Shown: one piece after another, positions 17,852 through 26,065 of the stretch
Layout of the letters: each line of letters begins with the position of its first letter
How positions within the stretch are numbered: the first letter of the stretch is position 1
Origin: NIOZ-UU13 sp964653075
GTDB taxonomy: Bacteria; Planctomycetota; Phycisphaerae; Sedimentisphaerales; Anaerobacaceae
Reading direction: 5' to 3'
Assembly: GCA_964653075.1 (NCBI GenBank)
Contig: CAZZAX010000003.1
Location: 40,328-104,327 of the forward strand
Length of the DNA stretch: 64,000 nt
Position numbers and translations under genes: made by a program
The notes under the pieces: generated by a model
What the model was told of the DNA's origin: nothing
The model's database searches: none
The model's input: the letters and a program-made list of their open reading frames with translations, nothing else

Positions 17852-17872
17852 AACAATGTATATCTGGTTTCC
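17852..17872 (-). repeat. 21-base boundary repeat, copy 2
   Basis: Second copy of the boundary sequence at 16564-16584, one mismatch, ending directly before the ribosome-binding region of the RelA/SpoT-type gene. Confidence 0.7.
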
Positions 17873-18581
17873 GTATAATATCCCGAACTTCTCGTCGTTA
17901 AGATTAATCCCGGCCGCTGTTCTACTCCGATAAAATACAGACAATGTTTGTCTTTTTCAAGAAAGAAACTTGCCCCATAAGAAACATTTCTTCATTTTTC
18001 TAATTAACCAATCCCATTATGAACCTGTACTGTGCTGCCTGCGGTTCGGCTCGACGCCGCATTTCTACCTTCGTTCGATACTATTTATATTTACTTCGTC
18101 CTGCCTTAAGGCATCCCTTACGGGAATGACAGGACTTCCGTATTCTGTTTGATTCTCATGCTGGTCTACGGTAGAAATGCTATTCAACTGCCCGCTCTTA
18201 TCTATGTGCCTATAAGGCACCTCATGCTGGCCTCCAGTAGAAATGCTATATAACTTGCCTACCCCACCTCCAAAAATCCCATACATCCCGATTCAAGAGC
18301 AGCTTTCATAGCGTCTATTTCAATAACCAGTGGTCGAAGACGCCATCTTTGACAGAAGCTCACTTCGTGAAAAAGATAGCGGCCAGAACACCAAAGCTTG
18401 CTAAAAAAACCACTCAATACGCATCACACAATACACAATACGGGCGAAAAATCGCCCAATTTTCGACAAAAAACGCTGGTAATTTTTGACAAATTTCACC
18501 CTGAGCGCAGTCGAATGGGTCTAGCACACGATATGAGATTGGTACACAGTCGCAAGTCAAGTAGATTTTTGTTTTTTTAAG
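17873..18581. other. gap with dispersed repeats, no credible gene
   Basis: I see no credible gene. The region holds three diverged copies of a TCATGCTGG...AGAAATGC phrase (about 18155, 18223 and, inverted, near 18059) and a CACCCTGAGCGCAGTCGAATGGGTCT phrase near 18498, related to those around 13.9 and 14.9 kb. Confidence 0.5.
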
Positions 18582-18609
18582 TTGATTTTTGTCGTAAATA
18601 TGGTATAAT
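18582..18609 (+). promoter_or_regulatory. sigma-70-type promoter before the leader RNA
   Basis: A -35 TTGATT (18582-18587) and a perfect -10 TATAAT (18604-18609) with a 16-base spacer. The predicted transcript would start at about 18616, directly at the first hairpin of the leader. Confidence 0.6.
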
Positions 18610-18617
18610 ACCCACCT

Positions 18618-18653
18618 GTTAGATAGAAATCTAACGCAAACCCCCAGGAGGGG
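18618..18653 (+). ncRNA. tandem-hairpin 5' leader (unassigned structured RNA)
   Basis: Two perfect hairpins in a row: GTTAGAT/ATCTAAC with an AGAA loop (18618-18635), then, after GCAAA, CCCC/GGGG with an AGGA loop (642-653 of the 18 kb block). They sit exactly at the predicted transcription start and about 530 bases before the glycoside hydrolase start. A purine-rich, conserved-looking tail follows (to about 18690). It does not match the riboswitch classes I can recall. Confidence 0.4.
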
Positions 18654-18817
18654 AAGATTCAAGCAAGCAGGCCAGGTCATAGGTTAGTAAACCAAGCCAA
18701 ATTTATCCTTTTATCATTCGTTTAAGGTCTTAAATGATGAATATTCAGTTAAAAATGAAAAAAACTCATCTAATCAAAGGAAAAATCACAAAAATTGGTA
18801 TAACTTTTTGTGAAAAC

Positions 18818-19060
18818 AAACCCAATTCACCAATTGTCCAAATGAACTTATCTTTCTATATAACAACGATTTATACGATTTTTAACAGTCTGACAAAAGT
18901 CAAAAACAAACCCAATCAAAGCCAAAACAAACCCAATTCAAACCCAATTGCCGAAAGCCCAAAAATGAACGCAAATCAATACAAAACAATGAATTATGAG
19001 ATTTTTTCTCACTTACTGGGTGAGAAAACAAAGCCAAACAAAGCCAATTCAAACCCAATT
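18818..19060 (+). repeat. AAACCCAATT repeat region
   Basis: The decamer AAACCCAATT occurs exactly at 18818, 18929, 18940 and 19051, with variants such as AAAGCCAATT near 19040. The stretch happens to be open in frame with the downstream hydrolase and would encode Lys-Pro-Asn-rich text, but it lacks a ribosome binding site and is not treated as coding. Confidence 0.65.
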
Positions 19061-19183
19061 TGGCCGCTTTGTACTCATAATGATTCGCCCATTGATATTG
19101 TTTCTATTGCTAAAATAGGTAAACCTATATATCATAACCAAAAATTTATGATTAAGAATATTTCACAGGAGGTAAGAATTCCA

Positions 19184-20926
19184 ATGAACAGAATAACTAA
19201 ACATTTTGCAGTGTTGGCAATCTGCCTGATTAATGTGATCCTTATCACTCAGGCGCAAGCTGAACCACCTTCAATTTTGTCAATTCGACCAAACTCAAGA
19301 TCAATTGGCCTTTACGAAAAATTCGAGCTGCGTATAGATATCAAGGCTGCTTACACCAATCCATTTAATTCCAACGAGATTGACTTCACAGCAGAATTCA
19401 CCTCCCCTTCCGGCCGCAAACAGCAAATCTGGGGATTCTATAATCCATCCGGCTGGAGCAGTCTCTGGATGGTTCGATTCTCTCCAACAGAGAAAGGCAC
19501 CTGGCGATACGTGGTATCAGTCAAAGATTCCCAGGGAACGGCAAAAAGCCGCACGGGTTCTTTCACCGCCATAGATTCGTCACATCACGGATTTATCACA
19601 ATCGCACCAAACCAGCGATATCTAAAATATAGCGACGATTCTTCGTTTTACGGTGTCGGCCTGTGGTACAACGACAGCTACGAACAGTTTAACGAAGGCA
19701 GAATCACTGAAGAGGGACTTGACAATCTAAAGAGTCGCGGAGTGAATTTTATAAGCTTTTTCCCGACTCCTCTTGAAACCATGGGCTCAGGCCTGGGCCG
19801 ATACGACCAGAACCGCTGCGGCCGTATGGACCAGCTTTTTCAATGGTGCGAAGAGCGCAATATACATATAAGCTGGAACATCTGGTTCCATTCGTATATT
19901 TCTATGGCGGTCTGGGGCGGCGGCAACGCAAGATACAGAAATAATCCCTATAGTCTTGTCAGCAGCGCAACTGATTTCTACGGCAGCAAAGAGGCCTGGA
20001 AATACCAGGAGCAGCTCTACCGATACATAATTGCACGATGGGGATATAGCCGGGCTCTGTTTCTCTGGTTTGTCGTCGACGAGATTAATGGTACCGAAGG
20101 CTGGACCAAAGGAGATAAAGCCATAGCCGAACAGTGGTGCCGTAAGATGGACAGCTATTTCAATGAACACGACCCATATAACCGCCCCACCACAGGCACC
20201 CAGAGCGGAGGCATAGGCCAATGGTGGCCCGAAGGGTATAAAATATTCGATATAGCCGGCCGGGAAATATACGAAGCACAGGGCCATCCAATGCCCAAAA
20301 GCGGAAAGCTCAGCCCCCGGGATGAAAGCCCAATCCGAACCAGCTACAATAATTATGCAATCCAGACACAAAACCTTTGGAACGGCTTCAATAAACCGGC
20401 CATCATTGGCGAGTGTGGTTGGGACCATACGTATTATGAGCCCGGCATGCCCGGATATCTCGCTATCTATCATAATGCATTATGGGTCAGCCTGACGAAC
20501 GGATCATGTACGACGCCGTTCTGGTGGTCATTCTCCGACTTCATAAATGATAGTGTCGTAACCAACCAGATACTTAATTTTGCAAGGTTCGTTTCAGATA
20601 TTGATTTTGCAAATTTTTATCTCGAACCCGCTAAGATTTCTGCCGGCGATTGTGATGCATGGGCCATGAAAAGTGATAAACTTATTTTCGGCTGGGTTGT
20701 CAATGCACGCACGAGCGTAGCCAATGAGACATTCACAATCTCAGGATTGCCCGAAGGCACTTATGAAATTCGATTGTACCGGACATGGCGTGGCAGATTC
20801 ATGGACAAACAGACCATCAAATCACAAAACGGCACACTCACCTGTACGATACCGGAATTGAAGACCACAAGGGGCCATGCTCTGCATATTGGAAATGATA
20901 TTGCTTTCAAAATAGTGCCAAAATAA
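19184..20926 (+). CDS. secreted DUF5060-type glycoside hydrolase
   Basis: A 580-residue exported protein: signal peptide (HFAVLAICLINVILITQAQA), an N-terminal Ig-like domain of the DUF5060 type (residues about 25-130; YEKFELRIDIKAAYTNPF, GTWRYVVSVKDSQG), then a TIM-barrel domain (about 140-480) of the cellulase-like clan with two candidate catalytic carboxylates, in FLWFVVDEINGTEGW and IIGECGWDHTYYEPG, and a C-terminal beta domain. Relatives are endo-glycanases acting on plant or algal polysaccharides; the substrate is unknown. The start at 19184 is chosen because GGAGG precedes it and a signal peptide follows; the frame is open 150 codons upstream, but that part is repeat DNA. Confidence 0.82.
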   Translation: MNRITKHFAVLAICLINVILITQAQAEPPSILSIRPNSRSIGLYEKFELRIDIKAAYTNPFNSNEIDFTAEFTSPSGRKQQIWGFYNPSGWSSLWMVRFSPTEKGTWRYVVSVKDSQGTAKSRTGSFTAIDSSHHGFITIAPNQRYLKYSDDSSFYGVGLWYNDSYEQFNEGRITEEGLDNLKSRGVNFISFFPTPLETMGSGLGRYDQNRCGRMDQLFQWCEERNIHISWNIWFHSYISMAVWGGGNARYRNNPYSLVSSATDFYGSKEAWKYQEQLYRYIIARWGYSRALFLWFVVDEINGTEGWTKGDKAIAEQWCRKMDSYFNEHDPYNRPTTGTQSGGIGQWWPEGYKIFDIAGREIYEAQGHPMPKSGKLSPRDESPIRTSYNNYAIQTQNLWNGFNKPAIIGECGWDHTYYEPGMPGYLAIYHNALWVSLTNGSCTTPFWWSFSDFINDSVVTNQILNFARFVSDIDFANFYLEPAKISAGDCDAWAMKSDKLIFGWVVNARTSVANETFTISGLPEGTYEIRLYRTWRGRFMDKQTIKSQNGTLTCTIPELKTTRGHALHIGNDIAFKIVPK

Positions 20927-21020
20927 CCACCTTTCGGACTCGGACCTTTTATTTAGGATCTAAAAAGGAATTGACATAATGAACAGCAAATTGCTATATT
21001 CCAACAGGTTAATTATTGAA

Positions 21021-21094
21021 GCGCCCGTAGCTCAGTAGGATAGAGCATCGGTTTCCTAAACCGAAGGTCGGAGGTTCGAGTCCTCCCGGGCGTA
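21021..21094 (+). tRNA. trnR: tRNA-Arg (anticodon CCU)
   Basis: A full cloverleaf is readable: acceptor GCGCCCG pairing with CGGGCGT, D-arm with AGCTCAGT, anticodon stem TCGGT/ACCGA around loop TTCCTAA (anticodon CCT in DNA), T-arm GGAGG-TTCGAGT-CCTCC, discriminator A; no encoded CCA. It stands alone and marks the edge between the glycan genes and mobile-element debris, a common integration site type. Confidence 0.96.
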
Positions 21095-21106
21095 GTTCAC
21101 AACTCA

Positions 21107-21338
21107 CTGAAAACAAACCACTTACGAAAACAGACACTCCCGACACTGAATCTGAAAAACAAAATCTTGCTCTCAGCTTGTTTTTTGAATCGGAAAATGA
21201 CCCGGGTTTGAAGCTGATTTTGCAGCGTTGGCCGGAACTTCCGGAGCATATCAAAGCGGCAATTAAGACTTTAGTGGAAGCTCATAAAGGAAAAGAATTC
21301 CAAGGTACTAAAGTTACTGGTAGTCAATCGCCTGATTA
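21107..21338 (+). pseudogene. C-terminal fragment of a possible site-specific integrase
   Basis: An open frame running directly out of the tRNA 3' end encodes about 75 residues without a start codon, including LALSLFFESEN and LKLILQRWPELPEHIKAAI. Tails of this style (acidic linker, then a WP-L-P...IKA-I segment) occur at the ends of tyrosine integrases in planctomycete genomes, but this is recalled resemblance, not a motif-based assignment: no catalytic residue is present. The last about 15 codons overlap, in another frame, the start of the IS1634-type fragment, so the frame is chimeric. Confidence 0.3.
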
Positions 21339-21640
21339 AGTCCAGCTCTGAATTTTATGTGCATCATCACTGGTTTGATCAGACGGCAATGGATTTTTTG
21401 CTTGATAGCGACTTTCAGGTTGCTGAGAAGAATCGCCTGTATCGTTGCCTTGGCCGCATTTTACCCTACAAAGATGAACTTTGCCAGCATCTCAAAGAAC
21501 AATGGGAGACTATGTTCAAGCTTCAATACGATGTTTTGCTGTATGATTTGACCAGCACCTATTCCGTATATCATGGCCACATGTGTGAACATCGTGTGGT
21601 CATGAAATGTTTGCTCTCAGTTCTTTGGTCCGTGTAGCCC
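21296..21640 (+). pseudogene. IS1634-type (IS4 superfamily) transposase fragment
   Basis: The frame reads KVLKLLVVNRLIKSSSEF, then HHHWFDQTAMDFLL, RLYRCLGRILPYKDEL and LLYDLTSTY, a sequence characteristic of the region around the first catalytic aspartate in IS1634-family transposases (YDLTSTY). After TSTY the similarity stops and about 25 unrelated codons lead to a stop. The first about 50 residues and most of the catalytic domain are missing, so this is a dead remnant next to the tRNA. Confidence 0.8.
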
Positions 21641-21644
21641 AAAA

Positions 21645-21802
21645 CCACTACACTTTTCAATAACACTATTGTGGCTGTGTTTAAGGGCATTTAACCGGTT
21701 CAATTGTGTTCCGACTAAATCCCGATCTTTACGGAAGTGACAAAAAACACAGAGGGCTCTTCTGAAGATCGCGTGCAATTTTTGCAGGGGGTCTTTGAGT
21801 TT
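21645..21802 (+). repeat. about 155-bp diverged repeat, copy A
   Basis: It shares an exact 13-mer CCACTACACTTTT at its left end and an ordered set of conserved blocks (TTTAA-GG-TTTAAC, TTGTGTTC, AAAAACACA, TTCTGAA, TGCAGG-GGTCTT) with 37747-37900. No coding frame is maintained. Confidence 0.65.
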
Positions 21803-22160
21803 TTTGAATTATTATTGTGCCAATATCGCCGCAGACCCGGAGGTAACCAAATTCGCAGAATGCCTGCAATAACTACACAAAGACTAAGATAGCGTCCACC
21901 ATTAGTTCAGATTTCTTACGATATTTGAATCTTTCCATAATTCTGTGCGGTGAGCCGCGCTTTTTGCAATTTCCATAGGAAAGTTGTATATGTTCTTGTG
22001 CTTCATTGTGCTACGAAGCGGTTTCTTGCTTCGAGTTTAATTCATAATGCTCTACATATGAGATCTGAGTGTTTTTGCTAAGCACCTTAATAGTAAGGAC
22101 TGAGAATGCTTGCAAAAGACACACCCCAACAAATATTTAAAATTTCTGTGAATTTTTGAA
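21803..22160. other. AT-rich gap, nothing recognised
   Basis: There is no gene or clear element in this stretch between the repeat and the first sigma-factor promoter; a few short oligo-T and oligo-A runs only. Confidence 0.5.
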
Positions 22161-22190
22161 TTTACAGTTGAAGCTGATTCCTATTATATT
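22161..22190 (+). promoter_or_regulatory. possible promoter of sigma-factor gene 1
   Basis: TTTACA (22161-22166) and TATATT (22185-22190) are separated by 18 bases, about 115 bases before the sigma-factor start. Confidence 0.4.
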
Positions 22191-22306
22191 ATTATTGTAT
22201 AACGTTTAACTCATAAATCTGACTATCTATGTTTGTTTCATCGGTTGTAAAAGCGGAACTGCTTCGCGAGATATAGACTATCAATTTTGAGCTTTGGGGG
22301 TTTTTG

Positions 22307-22900
22307 ATGTCAAGCATTGCGAAGAGCGCTAATAGCATAGAGGGTGAACGAAACTGGCAAGTCCTGAAGAGAGTAGAACTTGCTGCCAGAATCTTTAGGG
22401 AACATGGCGATCTAATCCGCGATATAATACGCTTTAACGTGCCTAAGGAAGCAGACGCAGACGATATTTTCCAAGACTTTTTTTTGTCTCTTGTTTCCAG
22501 ACCAGTTCCTGATACGGTGCAAAATATCAAGGCATATCTCTACCGAGCTATTAAAAATGACATTACTGACGCCAGCCGTCGGACAAAAAACTACAAATCT
22601 ACAGTTCAAAGATATGCCCAATGCCACAAGTATAGGACGATGAGGAAGCGGCCCAATAACATTGTAGCTCAGTCCGAGAAGGTGCAAAAAATCTTCCAAA
22701 TAATCGAACACAAACTACCACCACGTGAATTTCAGGCTATTACTGAACGTTTTGTCCATGACCACAGTATTAACGAGGCCGCGAGAAGAATGCACATCGG
22801 TGAAAAGACTTATTCTCGGTATCTTTGGTTGGGACTAAGGAAAATACGTAGTATTCTTATAAATTCTGGCATGATGAATTTCGGTAATTCCAACATGTGA
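22307..22900 (+). CDS. ECF-type RNA polymerase sigma factor 1
   Basis: A 197-residue sigma-70 family protein with the two-domain ECF layout. Region 2 spans about residues 25-95, with ADADDIFQDFFLSLVSRP (region 2.2-like) and AYLYRAIKNDITDASRR (2.3-2.4); region 4 lies at about 130-190, with LPPREFQAITERFVHDHS and a helix-turn-helix INEAARRMHIGEKTYSRY. I start at the ATG at 22307; a TTG one codon upstream is the alternative. No anti-sigma gene is adjacent: a MITE-like element and an IS630 remnant separate it from the second sigma-factor/FecR pair, so the two sigma genes may be a cascade or a duplicated pair split by insertion. Confidence 0.85.
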   Translation: MSSIAKSANSIEGERNWQVLKRVELAARIFREHGDLIRDIIRFNVPKEADADDIFQDFFLSLVSRPVPDTVQNIKAYLYRAIKNDITDASRRTKNYKSTVQRYAQCHKYRTMRKRPNNIVAQSEKVQKIFQIIEHKLPPREFQAITERFVHDHSINEAARRMHIGEKTYSRYLWLGLRKIRSILINSGMMNFGNSNM

Positions 22901-22953
22901 AAACACAATAGAGTATTGAGAAGACCTTACGCACTCGATGGTTTCCTGAATCT

Positions 22954-23104
22954 AGTACTCAGTCCGAGCTAAAGTGTCGGGTATAGCTTTCTCATTTTTA
23001 TTCGGACCTCTGCTCTAATAAATTGTCAGTCTGTGCCTGTTTTGTTTACCGAATCACTTCGGCAAAAAAACCTAACAGTCTTTATTCTGTGGACTGAGTA
23101 CTAG
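22954..23104. mobile_element. MITE-like element, 151 bp with 14-bp perfect terminal inverted repeats
   Basis: Ends CTAGTACTCAGTCC (22954-22967) and GGACTGAGTACTAG (23091-23104) are perfect inverted repeats; a further partial match (CTAAAG against ATAAAG on the other strand) continues inward. The interior has a small CCGAA/TTCGG hairpin and no coding frame. Eight bases after the right end lies an IS630-type transposase tail, a family that makes such non-autonomous elements. Confidence 0.65.
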
Positions 23105-23111
23105 TGCTCTT

Positions 23112-23247
23112 TCACGCGTTGATTGACGGATAAAGCTTCAGTTTAATCCTTGCATCATCAGTTGTAAATCGCCAGTCAACCTTTGTTTCTTTAGCATTCC
23201 GCTTTTCTGCCCATGCGTCCACCTCACTTGCCAAATTCGCTATATTA
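23112..23247 (-). pseudogene. IS630-type transposase C-terminal fragment
   Basis: Read on the minus strand: LASEVDAWAEKRNAKETK, VDWRFTTDDARIKL and LYPS before a stop. This is the C-terminal tail of IS630-family DDE transposases, including the helix with the late acidic residues and the WRFTT-DAR-KLK signature. Upstream coding sequence is lost within about 45 codons, so it is a remnant. Confidence 0.72.
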
Positions 23248-23467
23248 TACCAATTTTAGTTATTCATTGCCGATTCAATCAAAGGAAAAAGACATAAAGA
23301 ATGATCCTCAACGAATTTGTTACTAATCTTTTACTGTTATCTGAATCCTTTTTTTGGTACCAAGTTCAACATATAGGCGGTTTAGTCCGCTTATATGGTG
23401 GTATTGGTAAGCGAGAGAGGTATATACCCTGAGGCTGAACAAGCATGGCATTAAGCTTTAGACTATT

Positions 23468-24106
23468 ATGTGTGAGAATAGTGAAGAATCAAAAGACCGG
23501 TTTGCACTACGAAGAGCAATTAATAGCGGTGATTCTGACGCAATTACTTACCTCTATAAAAGGTATAAGTCTTTTCTGACAAATTACATAGAACGAAAAG
23601 TCGCTTCCAACAGTGATGCTCAAGACCTTGTTGAAGATATATTTCTTTGCCTTTGTGAAGGTAAATGTAAGTACCCTATAAATGAAGATGTTCGGGGGTA
23701 TCTGTGCGGAATAGCTAAAAACGTTGTTCAAAGCCACCTAAGAAAGAAAAAATATCAGATTCGTACAAGTCGTCTGTGGAAAGATGAGAAATATCCTGAG
23801 TCTTTACAGCCTTTCAGGGCAAACACGGCAGGTCAGCCTGAAAAAACTCTTGAGCTAAGTGAGTTCAGAAAAGCACTGCAAGAGGCAATAGCTCAGTTAC
23901 CGGAAAAATCTCGCCAGGCAATAGAATTGGTGTTGATACAGGAAATTAGACCCTGTCATGCTGCTGAAAAAGCTGGTTGTTCACCTGTTGTTTTTCGTAA
24001 TCGGCTGAGCCATGGCCTGAAAACACTGCGGAAAAAATTTTCAAAATTCTATCTTACGTTTGGGGTGTTTTTTACCACGTACCTTATAGAAGACGTATTC
24101 TTATGA
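23468..24106 (+). CDS. ECF-type RNA polymerase sigma factor 2
   Basis: A 212-residue ECF sigma factor of the kind paired with FecR-like membrane regulators. Region 2 (about residues 20-95): GDSDAITYLYKRYKSFLTNY, SDAQDLVEDIFLCLCEG, VRGYLCGIAKNVVQSHLR. Region 4 (about 125-190): LPEKSRQAIELVLIQE followed by a helix-turn-helix CHAAEKAGCSPVVFRNRL. The end is hydrophobic and extends about 20 residues beyond the usual sigma fold. Its stop overlaps the start of the FecR-type gene (ATGA), so the two are translationally coupled, the standard sigma/anti-sigma arrangement. The ribosome binding site is weak. Confidence 0.88.
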   Translation: MCENSEESKDRFALRRAINSGDSDAITYLYKRYKSFLTNYIERKVASNSDAQDLVEDIFLCLCEGKCKYPINEDVRGYLCGIAKNVVQSHLRKKKYQIRTSRLWKDEKYPESLQPFRANTAGQPEKTLELSEFRKALQEAIAQLPEKSRQAIELVLIQEIRPCHAAEKAGCSPVVFRNRLSHGLKTLRKKFSKFYLTFGVFFTTYLIEDVFL

Positions 24107-25842
24107 CAACGAAGAGGAAACTTATGAAAGATGAGTTTGTTGAACCGATGAACTGCAATGAAGTCAGGCAATTTTTGCCTTTCTTCGTCTTGGGTGGCAA
24201 GGGGATGAGTCTGGATGAAAGAGCCGCGATGGAAGAACATCTACAGTTTTGCCGTCGCTGTGCTAAAGAGTGTATGGAAACAAAGGCCATTATTGGCCTA
24301 ATTCAGGATAACCTCGATTACCTCATAGAAAGCCGGGTTTTCTCCATGCCCGACCCTCAGGATATAGCAAAAGAGCCCGCTACCGAAGAAAGCTGTCGAC
24401 AATTGTTGGAAAAACTCGAACGCACCGAAGCAAGAAAAACACACAACAAAAGAGTCCGGCAGGCTAAAAAAATCCTTAGGATTTCCAGTCGTATTGCGGC
24501 TTGTTTAGTTATCGGCATATCTGTTTTTTTTGGACTTTTGGTTTATATAAAGCCTAAGATTGCCCCAGAGCCTATTTCGCACCAGGTTGCTTTATCTCCA
24601 AAACCTTCTGCCAAGATTGAGTTAGTGTCAGAAAATGGCAGCATCCTAATTCCCACCAATAAGCAAATAGCTTCTGCCGATGAATTAATGACGCTTGTTA
24701 TCAATGGCAAACACCGCATGGTGATGAATATCAATACGGTTTTTGCTATCGAGCCGAAGGTAGAGAACAGCAATGTTGGTTGTCTGGTTAAGCTTTATTC
24801 AGGCCAGATTTACACTCATGTTGAGCATGATGGGAATTCATTCATCGTTGATACGGCTCATGGCAAAGCTGTAATTACAGGTACTACTTTTGACATCAAA
24901 GCTACAGAAGATAGTACAACATTGGTGGTTAGTGAGGGAACAGTTCAATTCGAATCAGAAAAGGGTGTTGTAAATGTGGCAGCAGGTCAAAAATCCAAGA
25001 TAATTGGCCGATCTGCTCCGTCAATTCCCGTATCATGTAATACAGCCGAACTCACTGCATGGGCAACTGGTTATGAACCTGGGCCTGTATTAGCGCAGGC
25101 CGAATCAGATACCGATCCCTGGTACCTTCCATTGTTGCCTGAAAACAAACCTATTATTCTTGAGGAAATAGACTATGATCACTGGGTTGAGCAAAAACAA
25201 GACTGGTTCAAACAGGAATTCCCATGGATATTCGAGCTAAAGGAAGCATTAGCCAAGGAAGGTATTAAGGTCGATTATCCTGAACTTCTTATCAAGAGTG
25301 GTGATGTTTGGCAGTTTGCATGCTTACAGACAGTACCTACAAGATTCTCCGCGCCTACTTTTAATTCTTTACTAAGATTAGCCAATAACTACGGCTTTGA
25401 CAAACAGTGGTTATTGGAAAATGTCCCTGCAGCTAAATCTACGCTGGAAAAGCCAGTATTATCAGATAATAGTTTTACCGGCTTGAAAGCATTTGAGCGA
25501 TGGCTTAAATACCTTGATGAAACAGAAGAATTAGCACCACCTACATCTATTTATTCATACCATGCCAGCAAGTACTTTGCTGAAACGAGAAGCTTGGTCT
25601 GGTTTGCGGTACGAGATGGCAAGTATGATTTAATAGACAAGAAACGTGCTGAAATTTTGGTTTTGTTGCAAGAAGAAGTTACTGTTGCTTGTATGTGCCA
25701 AAATGAGGCGTTGTACACGTCAGATAAACATAAACCGTCTTGTTGTAATAGATGTCAAGAGCCGATTGATAGTGTTGTTGGGTACATAGAAACAATGAAA
25801 GCTCTTGAAGAAAGGATTGCAGAATATGAAATCGCCAAGTGA
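24103..25842 (+). CDS. membrane anti-sigma / FecR-domain protein
   Basis: A 579-residue protein with three parts: a cytoplasmic zinc-finger anti-sigma segment (MNCNEV... and HLQFCRRC, giving H46-x3-C50-x2-C53), one transmembrane helix at about 131-149 (IAACLVIGISVFFGLLVYI), and an external FecR domain at about 200-310 (LYSGQIYTHVEHDGNSFIV, GTTFDIKATEDSTTLVVSEG, NVAAGQKSKI). The last about 200 residues are helical and unrecognised. It should hold sigma factor 2 at the membrane and release it on an outside signal. A 230-base partial copy of its C-terminal part lies just downstream (26027-26265), so the locus has recombined. It may control the RiPP genes that follow. Confidence 0.82.
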   Translation: MTTKRKLMKDEFVEPMNCNEVRQFLPFFVLGGKGMSLDERAAMEEHLQFCRRCAKECMETKAIIGLIQDNLDYLIESRVFSMPDPQDIAKEPATEESCRQLLEKLERTEARKTHNKRVRQAKKILRISSRIAACLVIGISVFFGLLVYIKPKIAPEPISHQVALSPKPSAKIELVSENGSILIPTNKQIASADELMTLVINGKHRMVMNINTVFAIEPKVENSNVGCLVKLYSGQIYTHVEHDGNSFIVDTAHGKAVITGTTFDIKATEDSTTLVVSEGTVQFESEKGVVNVAAGQKSKIIGRSAPSIPVSCNTAELTAWATGYEPGPVLAQAESDTDPWYLPLLPENKPIILEEIDYDHWVEQKQDWFKQEFPWIFELKEALAKEGIKVDYPELLIKSGDVWQFACLQTVPTRFSAPTFNSLLRLANNYGFDKQWLLENVPAAKSTLEKPVLSDNSFTGLKAFERWLKYLDETEELAPPTSIYSYHASKYFAETRSLVWFAVRDGKYDLIDKKRAEILVLLQEEVTVACMCQNEALYTSDKHKPSCCNRCQEPIDSVVGYIETMKALEERIAEYEIAK

Positions 25843-26065
25843 CACAGTTTTAACGTTATTAGGAGTCCTGTTACTAACGGCATCTTTCCTAAAAGGTTGA
25901 TAGCTCTTGACCGAACCTGTTGTTAATGATGATACTTGGCCATATAAGGTATTTTCGATTTTTACAGTTGAATTTGAAATTGCCTTGGGAATCTGGCTGC
26001 TGGAAAATGTTCCATTAGCTAAATTAACAATCCTGTACTTCAGAAAGAAAAACTCATCAGCTTAG
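25826..26065 (+). pseudogene. broken MauE/DoxX-like membrane protein gene
   Basis: An ATG overlapping the end of the FecR-type gene opens a frame for MKSPSDTVLTLLGVLLLTAS-FLKG then a stop; after a small deletion the next frame continues LLTEPVVNDDTWPYKVFSIF and TVEFEIALGIWLLENVP. Together this is the first half of a MauE/DoxX-type four-helix protein (hydrophobic start, TEPV loop, VEFE-ALGIWLL helix), a family tied to disulfide or electron handling. After WLLENVP it runs into a copy of the FecR-gene tail in another frame. It is therefore both frameshifted and chimeric. Confidence 0.62.

Noticed and set aside
16564..17872. attI site of an integron
   Set aside because: The 21-base sequence occurs twice and no integrase gene is nearby, whereas attI is expected once beside intI.
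18618..18690. Cyclic di-GMP-I riboswitch
   Set aside because: GCAAA after a hairpin is suggestive, but the GGGACGCAAAGCC and GGTAGGTAGC-type core segments are absent.
18734..19183. Extended N-terminus of the DUF5060-type hydrolase
   Set aside because: No ribosome binding site, low-complexity repeat DNA, and a proper site plus signal peptide begin at 19184.
21009..21254. Minus-strand frame containing GGLEPPTFGLG and ILLSYGR
   Set aside because: It is the antisense reading of the tRNA-Arg gene, a known annotation artefact.
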